DNA of 64,000 bases from Ideonella oryzae (GTDB lineage: Bacteria; Pseudomonadota; Gammaproteobacteria; Burkholderiales; Burkholderiaceae_C): assembly GCF_024055665.1 (NCBI RefSeq), contig NZ_JAMXMC010000008.1:227268-291267 (forward strand), given 5' to 3'. Below the pieces are notes generated by a model. It was not told the DNA's origin, searched no databases, and saw nothing but the letters and a program-made list of their open reading frames with translations. Shown here in pieces: positions 39,951 through 49,202 of the stretch (positions are counted from its first letter, which is position 1; each line of letters opens with the position of its first letter). Made by a program: the position numbers and the translations under genes.

Positions 39951-41214
39951 AGCGCAGGGCCTCCGCGGGGTTGACCCGGCTGGCGCGCCAGCTGGGGTAC
40001 AGGGTGGCCAGGAAGGCCAGGGCCAGCGAAATGCAGGCGATGGGCACGATGTCGCCGGCCTGCGGATCGCTGGGCATGCGGCTGATCAGGTAGACGCTGC
40101 CGGGCAGAAAGTGCACGCCCAGCAGGTGCTCGATGGCCGGCACGATGACGTCGATGTTGAAGGCCACCAGCAGGCCCAGGCTGACGCCGGCCAGGGTGCC
40201 GATCACCCCGGCCGCCGCGCCCTGCACGACGAAGATGCCCATGATGGAGCGCGGGCTGGCGCCCAGGGTGCGCAGGATGGCGATGTCGGCCCGCTTGTCG
40301 GTCACCGTCATCACCAGCGTGGACACCAGGTTGAAGGCCGCCACCGCGACGATCAGCGTCAGGATGATGGCCATCATCCGTTTCTCGATCTGCACCGCGT
40401 CGTACCAGGCGGCATTGGTGCGGGTCCAGTCGCGCACCAGCACCTGGTTGCCCAGGCGCACGCTGAGGTCGGCGCCCACGCGGCGGGCGTCCTGCACGTC
40501 CTTCAAACGCAGCTGCACGCCGGTGGGGCCGCCCACCCGGTACAGCCTTGCGGCATCGTCCAGATTCACCAGGGCCAGCGCGCTGTCGTATTCATAGTGC
40601 CCGACGGTGAACACGCCAGCCACGGTGAACTGCTTCAGGCGCGGTGCCACGCCGGCCGGCGTGACCTGGCCGCCAGGGGCGATCAGGGTGACGGGGTCGC
40701 CCTCGCGCACGCCCAGCGAGCGGGCCAGTTCGCTGCCCAGCACGATCTTCCATTCGCCAGGCTGCAGCCGGTCCAGCACGCCATCGCGCTTGAGCTGGGC
40801 CGCCAGGTCGGTCACCCCGCCCTCGTCGGCCGGCTCCACGCCGCGCACCATCACGCCGCGCATGTCCTCGCCCCGGGCCAGCAGCGACTGCACGGCAATG
40901 AACGGCGCCGCGGCCTGCACCTCCGGTTGCTGCTTCGCCTGTTGCGCCAGGGCCTGCCAGTCGGGCAACGCATCGCCCCCCGGCGACAGCAACTCCACAT
41001 GCGGGATGGCCGACAGCATGCGGTCGCGCACCTCTTTCTGGAAACCGTTCATCACGCTCAGCACGATGATCAGCGCGGCCACGCCCAAGGCGATGCCGAT
41101 GACCGAGACAAAGGAGATGAAGGAGATGAAGCCGTTGCGCCGGCCCGCGCGGCCGGCGCGGGTGTAGCGCCAGCCGATCTGCCACTCGTAGGGCAGCTGG
41201 GTGAGAAAGCTCAT
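39943..41214 (-). CDS. lolC: lipoprotein-releasing ABC transporter permease LolC/E
   Basis: A 423-residue permease with four transmembrane helices, one near the N-terminus ([25 protein letters not shown]) and three in the C-terminal third, enclosing a periplasmic MacB-like domain. It begins [21 protein letters not shown] at 41214, a family-typical start. Only one permease gene is present, so it may act as a homodimer (LolF-like) or pair with a distant copy. It heads the six-gene operon. Confidence 0.94.
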
Positions 41215-41506
41215 GGGCGTGATGCTACCCCGCAGCGGGCATCGGCCCCGCGGGAGGGACAACCGGCATCTGCGGGTCAGTACCCCCCCAATATATCGGT
41301 CCGCATCCCCTGTTCAGGGTTGACACACGCTTGTTATAAAACCGCCGCACTCCGGTTCAAATGGATTGAGGCGGGCGCCCCAAAGGATTTCCACCCGGAT
41401 TTCCTGTATCAAGAAGTTATTGGGGCCCGGGGTTGTCCATTTGACCGGCGGGCACACCACACCGGCCCACGAGGCCGGGCAACCCACCCACACCCAAGAG
41501 GAAGCC

Positions 41507-42553
41507 ATGAATTTCAACAAGTATGGGATCGCCGCGGCGGTGACCTTGCTGGCCCTGGGCAGCGCCCAGGCCGCTCAGCGGGCCCAGCTGGACGTGCAGC
41601 TCTCGTTCGACAACGCCATCGTCCAGGGCGACAGCGACGTGCCGGTGAACGTGGTCGTCACCAACAACACTGGCACCGTGGTGCCGGTGCTGAAGTGGCA
41701 ACTGCCCACCGGCAAGCTGCAGGGCCAACTGTTCCGCGTGGTGGGTGATGATGGCCAGCCGGCCACCTACATCGGCCCGATGGTCAAGCGCGCCGAACCC
41801 CGCGAACAGGATTACATCCTGCTGCAACCCGGTGCTTCGCTGAGCTACCAGGTCGAACTCACCAGCCAATATGTGCTGGGCAACGGCCATTACACGGTCG
41901 AATATGTCGGCGGCGGGGTTTTCCGCCAGGGCGTGGATTTCCGCTCGACGGCCACCAATCTCTGGACCCAGGGCCGCAGCGCATCGGCTGAATCCCTGGT
42001 CGCCGAGGAATCCCTGCGCGGCCGCACCGGCACGCAGGGCATCAGCTACACCGGCGGCTGCAGCAGCTCGCGCCAATCCACCCTGGCCAGCGCCGTGTCG
42101 GCCGCCACCACCTATTCCAGCAACGCCTACAGCTACCTGAGCGGTTCGGGCAGCGGCACGCAGCGCTACGTCAAGTGGTTCGGCAGCTACACCTCCTCGC
42201 GCTGGGCGACCGCCAAATCCCACTACTCGGCCATCAAATCGGCCTTCACCACCCAGAACGTGACGCTGGACTGCTCGTGCACCGACACCGGCACCTATGC
42301 CTACGTCTACCCGACCCAGCCGTACAAGATCTACGTCTGCGGCGCCTTCTGGAACGCCCCGATGACCGGCACCGACTCCAAGGGCGGCACCCTGGTGCAC
42401 GAGATGTCGCACTTCAACGTGGTGGCCAGCACCGACGACTGGGCCTACGGCCAGACCGCGGCGGCCAACCTGGCCAAGTCCAACCCGACCAAGGCGCTGG
42501 ACAACGCCGACAACCACGAGTACTTCGCCGAGAACAACCCGGCGCTGCCCTGA
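41507..42553 (+). CDS. secreted M35-type (deuterolysin/peptidyl-Lys) metalloendopeptidase
   Basis: A 348-residue secreted zinc protease. A signal peptide (MNFNKYGIAAAVTLLALGSAQA) is followed by a beta-rich domain (about 25-140) and a catalytic domain (about 180-348). The zinc motif is HEMSH (H298, E299, H302), with the third ligand likely D310 or D311 in STDDWAYG, the aspzincin pattern. Paired cysteines (CSCTDTGTYAYVYP, YVCGAF) match M35. The start has AGAGGAAG upstream. An AT-rich segment at 41320-41340 may hold its promoter. The next gene encodes a stand-alone relative of the N-terminal domain. Confidence 0.9.
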   Translation: MNFNKYGIAAAVTLLALGSAQAAQRAQLDVQLSFDNAIVQGDSDVPVNVVVTNNTGTVVPVLKWQLPTGKLQGQLFRVVGDDGQPATYIGPMVKRAEPREQDYILLQPGASLSYQVELTSQYVLGNGHYTVEYVGGGVFRQGVDFRSTATNLWTQGRSASAESLVAEESLRGRTGTQGISYTGGCSSSRQSTLASAVSAATTYSSNAYSYLSGSGSGTQRYVKWFGSYTSSRWATAKSHYSAIKSAFTTQNVTLDCSCTDTGTYAYVYPTQPYKIYVCGAFWNAPMTGTDSKGGTLVHEMSHFNVVASTDDWAYGQTAAANLAKSNPTKALDNADNHEYFAENNPALP

Positions 42554-42554
42554 C

Positions 42555-43085
42555 GTGGGACGCGGCATCGGCTGGCATGTTCTGGGGGCCTGCATGGCAC
42601 TCGGTGTCCTGACCGGATCGGCGGCAGCGCAGCCCGTGCTGCGCTGCACGCTGTCCGTGCCGGGCCATCTGGCGGCCGGCCAGCCGCTGCCGCTCACCCT
42701 GACGCTGCACAACCCCGGCGCGCAGCCGGTGTTCGTGTTGCGTTGGGGCACCCCCTTCGAGGGGCGGTGGATGGGCGCCTCCATCCAGCTCACGCGTGAT
42801 GGCCAACCCCTGCCCTACCGGGGCCCACTGGCCAAGCGCGGCGACCCCGACGCCAGCCAGTACCTGAGACTGGCCGCTGGCGCCCAGGCCTCGGCCACGC
42901 TGGATCTGGCGCTGGTCTTCGACCTGAGCGCCCCGGGCCACTACCGGCTCGGCGGTCCCTGGCACCTGCACGATGTCTTCACCGCCACGCAGGGCCGGCC
43001 GCCCCGCCTGCGCGCCACCCACACCGCGCTGGATCTGCCCTGCCCGGCGCTGGACTGGACGCTGGCGCCAGCCGGCCCGGGCTGA
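42555..43085 (+). CDS. exported homologue of the M35 protease N-terminal domain
   Basis: A 176-residue protein starting at a GTG one base after the protease stop, with a signal peptide ending GSAAAQP; an ATG at codon 14 is an alternative. The mature part aligns with residues 28-133 of the preceding protease: LTLHNPGAQPVFVLRWGTP matches VVTNNTGTVVPVLKWQLP, LPYRGPLAKRGDP matches ATYIGPMVKRAEP, and APGHYRLGG matches GNGHYTVEY. No zinc motif is present. Inferred role: dedicated inhibitor, folding helper or processed partner of the protease, secreted with it. Confidence 0.8.
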   Translation: MGRGIGWHVLGACMALGVLTGSAAAQPVLRCTLSVPGHLAAGQPLPLTLTLHNPGAQPVFVLRWGTPFEGRWMGASIQLTRDGQPLPYRGPLAKRGDPDASQYLRLAAGAQASATLDLALVFDLSAPGHYRLGGPWHLHDVFTATQGRPPRLRATHTALDLPCPALDWTLAPAGPG

Positions 43086-43093
43086 ACGGCCCC

Positions 43094-43864
43094 TCAGCGG
43101 GCCAGCAGCTTCGGCACCAAGCCCAGAATGCGCTCGAGCAGCAACGCCATTTCCGCCGGGTTCTCCAGGAAGAAGCTGGCCCGGCTCTGTGCAGGCTCGC
43201 GCCCGATCTTGATCGTCAGCCAGTGCGGCGCCGCTGCGGCGAACACCGGCTCGTCGTTCAGGTCATCGCCCGCGAACAGCGCCCCACCCGCCCCGCTGCG
43301 CGCCACCAGCGCCCGCACCGCATGGGCCTTGTCCGGCGCATCCGCAGGGGCCAGGTTGACCACCAGCTTGCCCCCGAACACGGTCAGCGCCGGCCCCACG
43401 CCGGCCAGCGTCTCGTCAATGACCTGGCGGGCCCGTTCGCGGTCGCGGGCCAGGCGGTAATGCAGGGCGATGGACTGCTGCTTGTCCTCCACGCTCACGC
43501 CCGCGGCGCGCAGCAGCGGCTCGCGCTGGCGCAGCAGCTCACGGGTGCCCTCCAGTGCCTCGCGCAGGGCCACGGCCACGGCCGGATCGGCCTCGTCTTC
43601 AGCCCCGTGGTTGCCCACGATGTAGCTGGGCACGAAGCCCAGGCGCTCGCGCACATCGTCCACCCGCCGCCCCGTGACAATGGCCACGGGCAACCAGCGC
43701 ATCAACTGGTTCAGCCGGCCAGCCACGGCCAGCGAGACGCGGGCATCGTCCGGCCGGGGCACGATGGGGGCCAGCGTGCCATCGAAGTCGAAGGCCAGCA
43801 AAGGCTGGTGCTGCAGCGCGGCCACCAGCGCGGCCTCGCCCTCGGGACTGAACAGATGCCTCAT
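43094..43864 (-). CDS. otsB: trehalose-6-phosphate phosphatase
   Basis: Dephosphorylates trehalose 6-phosphate to trehalose. The 256-residue HAD-superfamily protein has the nucleophile motif LLAFDFDGTLAPI near residue 26, the Thr motif IVTGR, and the late acidic motif LFAGDDLNDEPVF. The cap-domain region includes DKQQSIALHYRLA. Its start overlaps the otsA stop (ATGA at 43861-43864), so synthase and phosphatase are translationally coupled. Confidence 0.95.
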   Translation of the reverse strand: MRHLFSPEGEAALVAALQHQPLLAFDFDGTLAPIVPRPDDARVSLAVAGRLNQLMRWLPVAIVTGRRVDDVRERLGFVPSYIVGNHGAEDEADPAVAVALREALEGTRELLRQREPLLRAAGVSVEDKQQSIALHYRLARDRERARQVIDETLAGVGPALTVFGGKLVVNLAPADAPDKAHAVRALVARSGAGGALFAGDDLNDEPVFAAAAPHWLTIKIGREPAQSRASFFLENPAEMALLLERILGLVPKLLAR

Positions 43865-46266
43865 GGTGCGTCGCGTGTGGTGTGCGCCGCCTTGCTGTGC
43901 GGCTTGATGCCGTCGGTGCTTTGCTGCAGACGCCGGACCCGGGCCTCCACCCGGGCGCGCAGACGCCAGCGCGCGGCGTCGCTGAGCATGTGGCCGGCCC
44001 AGCGGTAGACGTTGAACTCATGCACCGTGCTGCGCAGGCTGGCCATGCGCTCGCGCTGCTCGGCCGAAGGCATGGTGGCCGCCTGGTACAGCGCGTCGGC
44101 CGTCTCTTCCACATGGTAGGGGTTCACGATCAGGGCCTCGGTCAGCTCGCGCGCCGCACCGGCAAAGCGGCTGAGCAGCAGCACGCCCTGCTCATCGTCG
44201 CGCGCGGCCACGAACTCCTTGCTCACCAGGTTCATGCCGTCGTGCAGGCTGGTCACCACACAGATGTTGGCGGCGCGGAACAGCTCGTTGACCTGCTCGG
44301 GCTCGTGGTGCTGGGCCAGCAGGTGCACGGGCTGGTAGCCCGGGCGCCCGAAGCGCTCGTTGATGCGCTGGCTCATGCGCTCGATGCGGTCCTGAAAGCT
44401 GCGGTACTCCTCCAGCGAACTGCGCGTGGGCGCGGCCACCTGGACGAAGACGAAACGACCGACCCATTCGGGGTGCTTCTCCAGCAGACGCTCCACCGCG
44501 TTCAGGCGCTCCAGGATGCCCTTGGTGTAATCGAAGCGATCCACACCCACGGCCAGGCAGGTGTCTTCGGCCAGGCCCAGGCGGGCAAAGACGCGCTGGC
44601 GGCAGTCCACCACTGGGCCCCAGCCGGCCACGGTGGCCGGTGCCGGCCACTCGATGGAGATGGGATAGGCCTCCACCAGCGTCTCCTTGTCCTGGAAGGA
44701 GATGGTGGAGTGCTCCTGCTCGATGCGGGCCTCCAGGTAGCGGTCCACCGTCTCCATGAAGTTGCGGCAGTGGAAGCGGGTGTGGAAGCCCAGGATGGTG
44801 GAGCCCAGCAGGCCCTGCAGCAACTCCTTGCGCCACGGGCAGATGCCGAAGGACTCCGGGTTGGGCCAGGGGATGTGCCAGAAAGTCAGGATGGTGGCCT
44901 GTGGCAGCTTCTCGCGCACCATGGCCGGCAGCAGGGCGAAGTGGTAGTCCTGCACCAGCACCACCGGGTCCTCGCTGCGGGCCTCGGCCACCACCGCGTC
45001 GGCAAAGCGCTGGTTGACCGCCTTGTAGGTCTCCCAGTCGTTCTCGCGGAAGATCGGCCGCACATGGGCCACATGGCACAGCGGCCACAGGCCCTCGTTG
45101 GCAAAGCCGAAGTAGTAGCCGCGCTCCTCCTCGGCGCTCAGCCAGATGCGGCGCAGGTAGTAGTCGTCGTGGCCCGGTGGCACGGCCACCCGGTCCTGGG
45201 CATCCACCACCTCGCGGTCGGCGCTGCCGCTGCCGTGGGCGATCCAGGTGCCCGAGCAGGCCCGCATCACCGGCTCCACCGCCGTGACCAGGCCGCTGGC
45301 CGGGCGACGCACCACCACGCCGTTCTCGCCGTGCTCGTGGATGTAAGGCTCGCGGTTGGACACCACGATCACCTGGTCCCCGCTGAGCTGGCTGTGCAGC
45401 AGCGCGCGCAGGCGCTCGGCGGTCCATTCACTCTCGGGGCCTTGCAGCCGGCGGTACTCGTCCTCCAGGTCGCGCAGACGCTGCTGCATCTCCTCGGCAA
45501 AGGGGGCCAGTTCCGGCGCCGGCACCATGGGGGTGAGCAGGCCCTCGCCGCGCAGGATGGCGCGCACCCCGTTGACCCAGCCGCGCCAGCTCAGCTGGGC
45601 CACCACCATGGTGATGACCGCGATGACGAAGCCCAGCACCGCCAGGAAGACGATGAGGTAGCGACGGGTGTCCTGGCTGCGGCGCTCCATGAAGCTCAGG
45701 TCGTGCACCAGCACCAGTTCACCCAGCTGCACCGGCTGGGCATCGCTGGGCGCGGCACGCGGTTCGATCAGCGGGCCCACAAAGAGGCTGGAGGCCTGGG
45801 CAGCCGACGAAGCGGCCGAAGACGGCGTCTGCGCCACCAGGGGCTGCACCGGCGTGCCAATGACCGGATGGACGCCCAGATGCACCGGCCCCCCCGCCAG
45901 GTCCAGCCGGTGCTCGGGCTGGGCTGCCACCGTCTCGGCCTGCTGGCAGCTCAGTTCCCGCGGGAAGCCGCTGGTGCGCACCAGCCAACGCCGATCGGGG
46001 CTGCACAGGCCCATGGCGAACAGGCGCTCGTCCTGCGCCACCCGCTCCATCGTCGCCCGCAGGCGCTCGTAGCGGCCCGAGCTGATGGCGTCGGCCGCGT
46101 TGTCCGACAGCGTGCCGGCCACCAGTTGGCCGCGGCTGTTGAGATCCCGGGCGAACCAGCGCAGAGTCACCTGGTCGAGCAGCGGCACCGCCAGGTAAGC
46201 CGCGGCCACCAGGGTGATCGCCAGCGGAAGAAGGAACCGAAGCTGCAGTCGCAGGGTCTTGAACAT
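43861..46266 (-). CDS. otsA: membrane-anchored trehalose-6-phosphate synthase with N-terminal sensor-like region
   Basis: Makes trehalose 6-phosphate from UDP-glucose and glucose 6-phosphate. The 801-residue protein is over 300 residues longer than E. coli OtsA. Residues 1-270 resemble a membrane sensor: transmembrane helix about 9-30, a periplasmic region to about 200, a second helix about 203-228, then a HAMP-like and coiled segment ([21 protein letters not shown]). The GT20 catalytic part (about 290-770) has [27 protein letters not shown] and [14 protein letters not shown]. The ATG at 46266 follows GAGGAGG; a GTG eight codons upstream is less likely. Direct control of activity by a membrane signal is inference. 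Confidence 0.92.
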   Translation of the reverse strand: MFKTLRLQLRFLLPLAITLVAAAYLAVPLLDQVTLRWFARDLNSRGQLVAGTLSDNAADAISSGRYERLRATMERVAQDERLFAMGLCSPDRRWLVRTSGFPRELSCQQAETVAAQPEHRLDLAGGPVHLGVHPVIGTPVQPLVAQTPSSAASSAAQASSLFVGPLIEPRAAPSDAQPVQLGELVLVHDLSFMERRSQDTRRYLIVFLAVLGFVIAVITMVVAQLSWRGWVNGVRAILRGEGLLTPMVPAPELAPFAEEMQQRLRDLEDEYRRLQGPESEWTAERLRALLHSQLSGDQVIVVSNREPYIHEHGENGVVVRRPASGLVTAVEPVMRACSGTWIAHGSGSADREVVDAQDRVAVPPGHDDYYLRRIWLSAEEERGYYFGFANEGLWPLCHVAHVRPIFRENDWETYKAVNQRFADAVVAEARSEDPVVLVQDYHFALLPAMVREKLPQATILTFWHIPWPNPESFGICPWRKELLQGLLGSTILGFHTRFHCRNFMETVDRYLEARIEQEHSTISFQDKETLVEAYPISIEWPAPATVAGWGPVVDCRQRVFARLGLAEDTCLAVGVDRFDYTKGILERLNAVERLLEKHPEWVGRFVFVQVAAPTRSSLEEYRSFQDRIERMSQRINERFGRPGYQPVHLLAQHHEPEQVNELFRAANICVVTSLHDGMNLVSKEFVAARDDEQGVLLLSRFAGAARELTEALIVNPYHVEETADALYQAATMPSAEQRERMASLRSTVHEFNVYRWAGHMLSDAARWRLRARVEARVRRLQQSTDGIKPHSKAAHTTRDAP

Positions 46267-46402
46267 GCCGTGGGAGCCTCCTCGATCCACGCCTCATGCG
46301 CGGCAAGCTGTAAAAGTGTAAGCATTTATATTTGCTTCAATATAAGAACCCCCATCCGCCCCAAAGTTCCCCACCGCCCTGTTTTGCCTGGAGTCTTCGC
46401 CG
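46267..46402. promoter_or_regulatory. AT-rich divergent regulatory region between otsA and the GH15 gene
   Basis: This 136-base gap separates divergent otsBA and the GH15 hydrolase and contains a markedly AT-rich core at about 46311-46348, unlike the surrounding high-GC DNA. An imperfect palindrome AAGCA-N8-TGCTT lies in that core. It probably holds both promoters and perhaps an operator. No specific factor can be named. Confidence 0.4.
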
Positions 46403-48217
46403 ATGACCGCCCCCGCCGCGACCCGTCCCCCCGCTTCCCTGGACCTGGCCCTGATCGGCAATTGCACCGTCGGCGCCCTGGTGGACAACCGGGCCAACCT
46501 GGTCTGGTGCTGCATGCCGCGCTTTGACAGCGCGCCGGTCTTCGACGCCCTGCTGCATTCGGCCGATGGCCTGCCACTGGACGGCGCGATGACCGTGGAA
46601 CTGGAAGGCCTGACCCGCACCGAGCAGCAGTACGACGACGGCACGGCCGTGCTGCGAACCCGCCTGTGGGACGGCCAGGGCCAGGGCATCGAGGTGGTGG
46701 ACTTCGCCCCGCGCTTCGTCACCCGCGAGCGGGTGTTTCGGCCGGCGCAGCTGGTGCGGCGGGTGCGCCCGCTGGCGGGCCACCCGCGGGTGCGCTTCTC
46801 GGTCAAGCCCCGGGGCGACTGGGGCGCCACGGCCCCCACCCTCACCCGCGGCAGCCACCATCTGCGCTACGTGCTGCCCGACATCACGCTGCGCCTGAAC
46901 ACCAACGTGCCGCTGACCTACCTGCTGGACGGCACCTGGTTTTCGCTGCACGGCCCGGTCAGCCTGCTGCTGGGGCCGGACGAGACGCTGACCGGCGGCA
47001 TCGAGGAAACCGCCCGCGACTTTGAGGAAGCCACCGGCCTGCACTGGAAGAACTGGACCCACCGCCTGGCCCTGCCGCTGGAATGGCAGGACGCGGTGAT
47101 CCGCGCGGCCATCACGCTCAAGCTCTGCCAGTACGAGGAAACGGGCGCCATCGTCGCCGCCATGACCACCAGCATCCCCGAATCCGCCCACAGCGGCCGC
47201 AACTGGGACTACCGCTACTGCTGGCTGCGCGACGCCTTCTTCGTCGTGCGGGCGCTCAACGGCCTGTCCGAGGTGGGCACGATGGAGAGCTATCTGAACT
47301 GGCTCTACAACGTGATCCGCAGCACCCCCGGCGACCACGTGCAGCCGCTCTACGGCATCGGCCTGGAGCGGGCCCTGCCCGAATCCATCGTGCCGCAGGC
47401 CGCCGGCTACCGGGGCATGGGCCCGGTGCGGGTGGGCAACCAGGCCTACGAGCACTTCCAGCACGACGTGTACGGCAACATCGTGCTGGGCGCGGCCCAG
47501 GCCTTCCATGACCACCGCCTGTTCCGCCGCGGCGACAGCGCCGACTTTGCCGCGCTGGAAGCCATGGGCGAACAGGCCTGGCGCCTGCACGACCAGCCCG
47601 ACGCCGGCATCTGGGAGCTGCGCACCCGCGCCAGCGTGCACACCTCATCCTCACTGATGTGCTGGGCCGCCTGCGACCGCCTGGCCCGCATCGCCACCTC
47701 GCTGGGGCTGCCGGAACGGGCCCACTTCTGGCAATCGCGCGCCAGCCGCATCCATGCGGCCATCCTGGAGCACGCCTGGAGCGACAAACGCCAGGCCTTT
47801 GTCGAGAGCTTTGGCGGGCAGGATCTGGACGCCAGCGTGCTGCTGATGGGCGAGGTCGGCTTTCTGCCGCCCAACGACCCGCGCTTCATCCAGACCGTCG
47901 AGGCCATGGAGCGCTCGCTGTGCGACGGCCCCTTCATGCGCCGCTACGAGGCGGCCGACGACTTCGGCAAGCCCGAGGTGGCCTTCAACGTCTGCTCCTT
48001 CTGGCGGGTGGATGCGCTGGCCCGCATCGGCCGGCGCGAGGAAGCCCGCGAATCCTTCGAGGCCCTGCTGGCCCGGCGCAACCACGTCGGCCTGCTCAGC
48101 GAGGACATGCGCGCCACCACCGGCGAGCTGTGGGGCAACTTTCCGCAGACCTATTCCATGGTCGGCATCATCCACGGCGCGGTGCGCCTGTCGGCCCCCT
48201 GGGACAGCGTGGTCTGA
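46403..48217 (+). CDS. glycoside hydrolase family 15 protein (trehalase/glucoamylase-like)
   Basis: A 604-residue hydrolase with the N-terminal trehalase-type beta domain (about 10-215) and a GH15 alpha/alpha barrel. The barrel has TTSIPESAHSGRNWDYRYC and WLRDAFFVVRALNG, where GH15 enzymes carry substrate and catalytic-acid residues. The late segment LLSEDMRATTGELWGNFPQTYS holds the probable catalytic base glutamate. No signal peptide is seen, so it is cytoplasmic. Position beside otsBA suggests trehalose or a related alpha-glucoside as substrate, balancing synthesis and breakdown. Confidence 0.92.
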   Translation: MTAPAATRPPASLDLALIGNCTVGALVDNRANLVWCCMPRFDSAPVFDALLHSADGLPLDGAMTVELEGLTRTEQQYDDGTAVLRTRLWDGQGQGIEVVDFAPRFVTRERVFRPAQLVRRVRPLAGHPRVRFSVKPRGDWGATAPTLTRGSHHLRYVLPDITLRLNTNVPLTYLLDGTWFSLHGPVSLLLGPDETLTGGIEETARDFEEATGLHWKNWTHRLALPLEWQDAVIRAAITLKLCQYEETGAIVAAMTTSIPESAHSGRNWDYRYCWLRDAFFVVRALNGLSEVGTMESYLNWLYNVIRSTPGDHVQPLYGIGLERALPESIVPQAAGYRGMGPVRVGNQAYEHFQHDVYGNIVLGAAQAFHDHRLFRRGDSADFAALEAMGEQAWRLHDQPDAGIWELRTRASVHTSSSLMCWAACDRLARIATSLGLPERAHFWQSRASRIHAAILEHAWSDKRQAFVESFGGQDLDASVLLMGEVGFLPPNDPRFIQTVEAMERSLCDGPFMRRYEAADDFGKPEVAFNVCSFWRVDALARIGRREEARESFEALLARRNHVGLLSEDMRATTGELWGNFPQTYSMVGIIHGAVRLSAPWDSVV

Positions 48218-48258
48218 GCGCCTGCGCCCACCGGGTGGGGGACCGATAATCGCGCCCC

Positions 48259-49197
48259 ATGCAGTTCGTCATCGCCCATGCCAGCGCCCTCTCGCCCGCG
48301 GCCACCCAGGCCCTCAGCGGCCTGGCCCTGCCGAACCTGGAACGCCTGCTGGCCCGCCTGTCCCCGGTGGCCCCGGCGGCCGAGGACCTGGGCGACGAGC
48401 TGAGCCTGAGCGCCCCGCACGAACGCGCGCTGGCCCAGGCCTGGGGCTGGCCCGTGGCCGATGGCCTGCTGCCGCTGGCCACGCTCAGCGCCCGGGCCGA
48501 TGGCCTGGCCGCCGAGGGCGAAGGCTGGGGCCTCATCAGCCCCACCCACTGGCACCTGGGCACCGAGCAGGTGTCCCTGGCCAACCCGGCCGAGCTGGAC
48601 CTGGACGAGCCCACCGCCCGTGCTCTGTTCGACGTGCTGCGCCCCCTGTTCGAGGAGGACGGCTGGCGCCTGCACTGGGGCGCGCCCACCCGCTGGTACG
48701 TGCAGCACCCGCAGCTGGCCAGCCTGCCCACCGCGTCGCTGGACCGGGTGATCGGCCGCAATGTGGACTGGTGGCTCAACGACCACCCCGCCGCCAAGCA
48801 GATCCGCCGCCTGCAGGCCGAGGTGCAGATGCTGCTCTACACCCACCCGCTCAACGACGAACGCGAGGCCCGCGGCCAGCTGCCCGTCAATTCCTTCTGG
48901 CTGAGCGGCACCGGCCCCGCCCTGCCCCCGCCCGCCACCGACACCGTGACCCTGGACGAGCGCCTGCGCGGCCCGGTGCTGGCCGACGACTGGGCCGCCT
49001 GGGCCGAGGCCTGGCAGGCGCTGGACGCCACCCGCATCCCCGAACTGCTGGCCCGGCTGGACCAGGGCCAGCCCCTGCGCCTCACCCTGTGCGGCGAGCG
49101 CCACGCGCGCCACTGGGCGCCGCAGCCCCAGCCCTGGTGGCGCCGCCTGCTGCCCCGCGCCCGCCCCCACGCCGCCGCCCTGCTGCAAGAACTGTGA
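48259..49197 (+). CDS. COG4255-like protein of unknown function (phosphoglycerate mutase-like annotation)
   Basis: A 312-residue protein of a family common upstream of recJ in Burkholderiales and sometimes labelled phosphoglycerate mutase. The N-terminal MQFVIAHASAL and the repeated acidic/aromatic stretch EDGWRLHWGAPTRWYVQHPQL are characteristic. A conserved region NVDWWLNDHPAAKQIRRLQAEVQMLLYTHPLNDEREARG follows. It does not show the metal-binding motifs of cofactor-independent mutase, so that label is doubtful. It abuts or overlaps recJ. Confidence 0.75.
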   Translation: MQFVIAHASALSPAATQALSGLALPNLERLLARLSPVAPAAEDLGDELSLSAPHERALAQAWGWPVADGLLPLATLSARADGLAAEGEGWGLISPTHWHLGTEQVSLANPAELDLDEPTARALFDVLRPLFEEDGWRLHWGAPTRWYVQHPQLASLPTASLDRVIGRNVDWWLNDHPAAKQIRRLQAEVQMLLYTHPLNDEREARGQLPVNSFWLSGTGPALPPPATDTVTLDERLRGPVLADDWAAWAEAWQALDATRIPELLARLDQGQPLRLTLCGERHARHWAPQPQPWWRRLLPRARPHAAALLQEL

Positions 49198-49202
49198 CCC
49201 CT

